Below, piece by piece: positions 62,961 to 64,000 of a stretch of DNA of 64,000 bases. The position numbers and the translations under genes are program-made. The stretch comes from Bacteroidota bacterium. GTDB lineage: Bacteria; Bacteroidota; Bacteroidia; B-17B0; Aurantibacillaceae. The notes below the pieces were generated by a model. The model was not told where the DNA came from and made no database searches. It saw only the letters and a program-made list of their open reading frames with translations. The DNA lies in assembly GCA_030692515.1 (NCBI GenBank), contig JAUXZS010000028.1, positions 248,001 to 312,000 of the forward strand, read 5' to 3'. How positions within the stretch are numbered: the stretch's first letter is position 1; every line of letters begins with the position of its first letter.

Positions 62961-64000
62961 ATGAAAAACAAATATCAATTCTTAAAAAATGAACCAATCG
63001 GTAAAGACCTTTTTGAAGGTAAAGGTCAAGAAAGAATTTCTGATGTTGTTGTTGAAATATTAAAAGATGAGCGATTTAAAGTAATTGGTATTGATGGAGG
63101 ATGGGGTACAGGTAAAAGTAATTTAGTGAAAATTATTGACGATAAGCTTAAGGAGCACAAATTCTTTATATACGATGTTTGGGGCCATCAAGAAGACGAG
63201 CAAAGAAAAGCGATTTTATCCGAACTGACTGATTTCATAAAAGACCGAGATAATAAATTGATTTCTGATCCTACTAAATGGGATGAAAAACTTAATACCC
63301 TATTAAGTAAGGAAAAGAAAATAATAACGACAAATCAGCCTCACTTGAGTATTGGTTTTATACTTTCTTTATTATTGATAATATATGTTCCAACAATAAA
63401 TACTTTCGCAAAGAATTTATCACTTTGCTGGCAGATAACATTAGTACTCTTACCAATAATTTTGGGATTTGCATTTTTCATATACAAGCTATATTTTATT
63501 GTTAAGAAATACTCAGACAGCAAAGATTTCAAAAATCAAAACACGAAAACAAAACTTAAACGATATCTGTTTGAGACCTCTCAAGAAGTATTCAAAATTT
63601 ACAATAATCAAAAAATTGACGAGACTAAAATTGAGCTTTCAAATGACAGGGAACCATCAGTTCGAGATTTTAGGAATTGGATGAAAGAAATTGATAATGA
63701 CCTTAAAAGTAATGTTGTAATTGTGTTTGATAATTTCGACCGTCTTCCCAAAAAAAATATTCTAAGCATTTGGTCAGTCATTCACATATTCTTTGCTGAA
63801 CCGAAGTATAAAAGAATAAAAATAATTATTCCATTCGACCGATTACATATAAAAAACGCATTCAAAGAACTCAATGCCGATGGAAATGATTACGCCAACG
63901 ATTATATCAACAAAACATTCGATATAGTTTATCGTGTCGCTCCGCCAATCATGTCTAGTTGGAAAAATTTCTTTAAAGAAAATTGGGGAAAAGCTTTTCC
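62961..64000 (+). CDS. KAP-family P-loop NTPase, C-terminus cut by window edge
   Basis: The frame opens at an ATG at 62961 and runs to the window end (346 residues visible). Walker A is DGGWGTGKSN (about 45-54) and Walker B is VVIVFDNFDRL near 255. Two transmembrane helices (about 128-148 and 153-176) are inserted between them, the mark of the KAP family. Members are often found on plasmids, in phage-exclusion loci or in defence islands. It follows the HD-domain gene by 284 bp. Confidence 0.88.
   Translation, partial: MKNKYQFLKNEPIGKDLFEGKGQERISDVVVEILKDERFKVIGIDGGWGTGKSNLVKIIDDKLKEHKFFIYDVWGHQEDEQRKAILSELTDFIKDRDNKLISDPTKWDEKLNTLLSKEKKIITTNQPHLSIGFILSLLLIIYVPTINTFAKNLSLCWQITLVLLPIILGFAFFIYKLYFIVKKYSDSKDFKNQNTKTKLKRYLFETSQEVFKIYNNQKIDETKIELSNDREPSVRDFRNWMKEIDNDLKSNVVIVFDNFDRLPKKNILSIWSVIHIFFAEPKYKRIKIIIPFDRLHIKNAFKELNADGNDYANDYINKTFDIVYRVAPPIMSSWKNFFKENWGKAF

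Noticed and set aside
62669-62971. Frames on both strands in the spacer before the KAP gene
   Set aside because: They lie in the structured attC-like element and show no domain or start signal.
63341-63684. Short frames within the KAP gene region
   Set aside because: They are shadows of the longer KAP reading frame, which carries Walker motifs.
1-64000. CRISPR array, complete IS element, rRNA genes or replication origin
   Set aside because: No regularly spaced repeats, transposase, rRNA sequence or DnaA-box cluster was found by eye.

Overview
The window is an AT-rich chromosomal stretch of a Bacteroidota bacterium, probably of the Flavobacteriales/Sphingobacteriales type; the exact genus cannot be read from it. 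The evidence is two secreted proteins with a type IX (Por) C-terminal sorting domain, upstream boxes of the TAnnTTTG type typical of this phylum (for example before rpsA and rplS), many short lipoproteins and barrel-like secreted proteins, TPR proteins with the KEILDSIHYAKRIQ tail, and phylum-typical dispersed palindromes.

Layout. 1-6.5 kb: a cut TPR protein, gyrA, and clpC diverging from gyrA. 6.5-7.4 kb: a gene-poor patch of stacked palindromic repeats. 7.4-10.3 kb: ABC-2 exporter and DUF502 operon. 10.4-19.4 kb: envelope proteins of mostly unknown role, including a paired lipoprotein duplication, an SGNH hydrolase exported by T9SS and a DUF4139 protein. 19.7-28 kb: housekeeping genes (rpsA, rplS) with a membrane histidine kinase and two peptide transporters.

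28.0-28.9 kb is unusual. An intact tRNA-Leu(GAG) gene lies between two broken tRNA-Leu copies. The 18-bp palindrome TCCCGATAGCTATCGGGA sits in the D-loop of one broken copy and the T-loop of the other, and a decayed version sits in the D-loop of the latter. A single-domain GIY-YIG nuclease gene lies between the first broken copy and the intact gene. Both upstream leaders carry a hairpin whose stem bases differ in a compensated way.

29.4-37.3 kb is a copper/heavy-metal island: an AraC regulator fused to a metal-binding domain, a CopA P-type ATPase, an MFS exporter, a CopZ-like chaperone, an HMA-DUF3347 lipoprotein and a multicopper oxidase fused to a barrel-like C-terminus. The five genes after the regulator are spaced 14-19 bp apart.

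37.8-41.1 kb looks like a defence locus. Short N- and C-terminal remnants, probably of a type IIG restriction-modification enzyme, flank a MazG-like pyrophosphohydrolase and a GIY-YIG/DUF2075 helicase/S24-peptidase fusion, followed by a small protein ending in a clamp-binding-like motif. 41.3-46.8 kb has OsmC, an SDR, a frameshifted DUF1801 gene, a PagL-like protein with a partial duplicate, and a SulP transporter. 47-51.4 kb holds three tandem TPR paralogs. 53.8-58.7 kb is a four-gene operon joining an alpha-oxoamine-synthase/GNAT fusion to a STAS-like protein, a cytosolic histidine kinase and a LuxR-type response regulator, a possible signal-making and sensing unit. 59-64 kb is accessory: small unknown genes, a cysteine-ladder protein, an HD (SAMHD1-like) phosphohydrolase, a structured cassette-boundary-like sequence and a KAP-family NTPase cut by the window edge.
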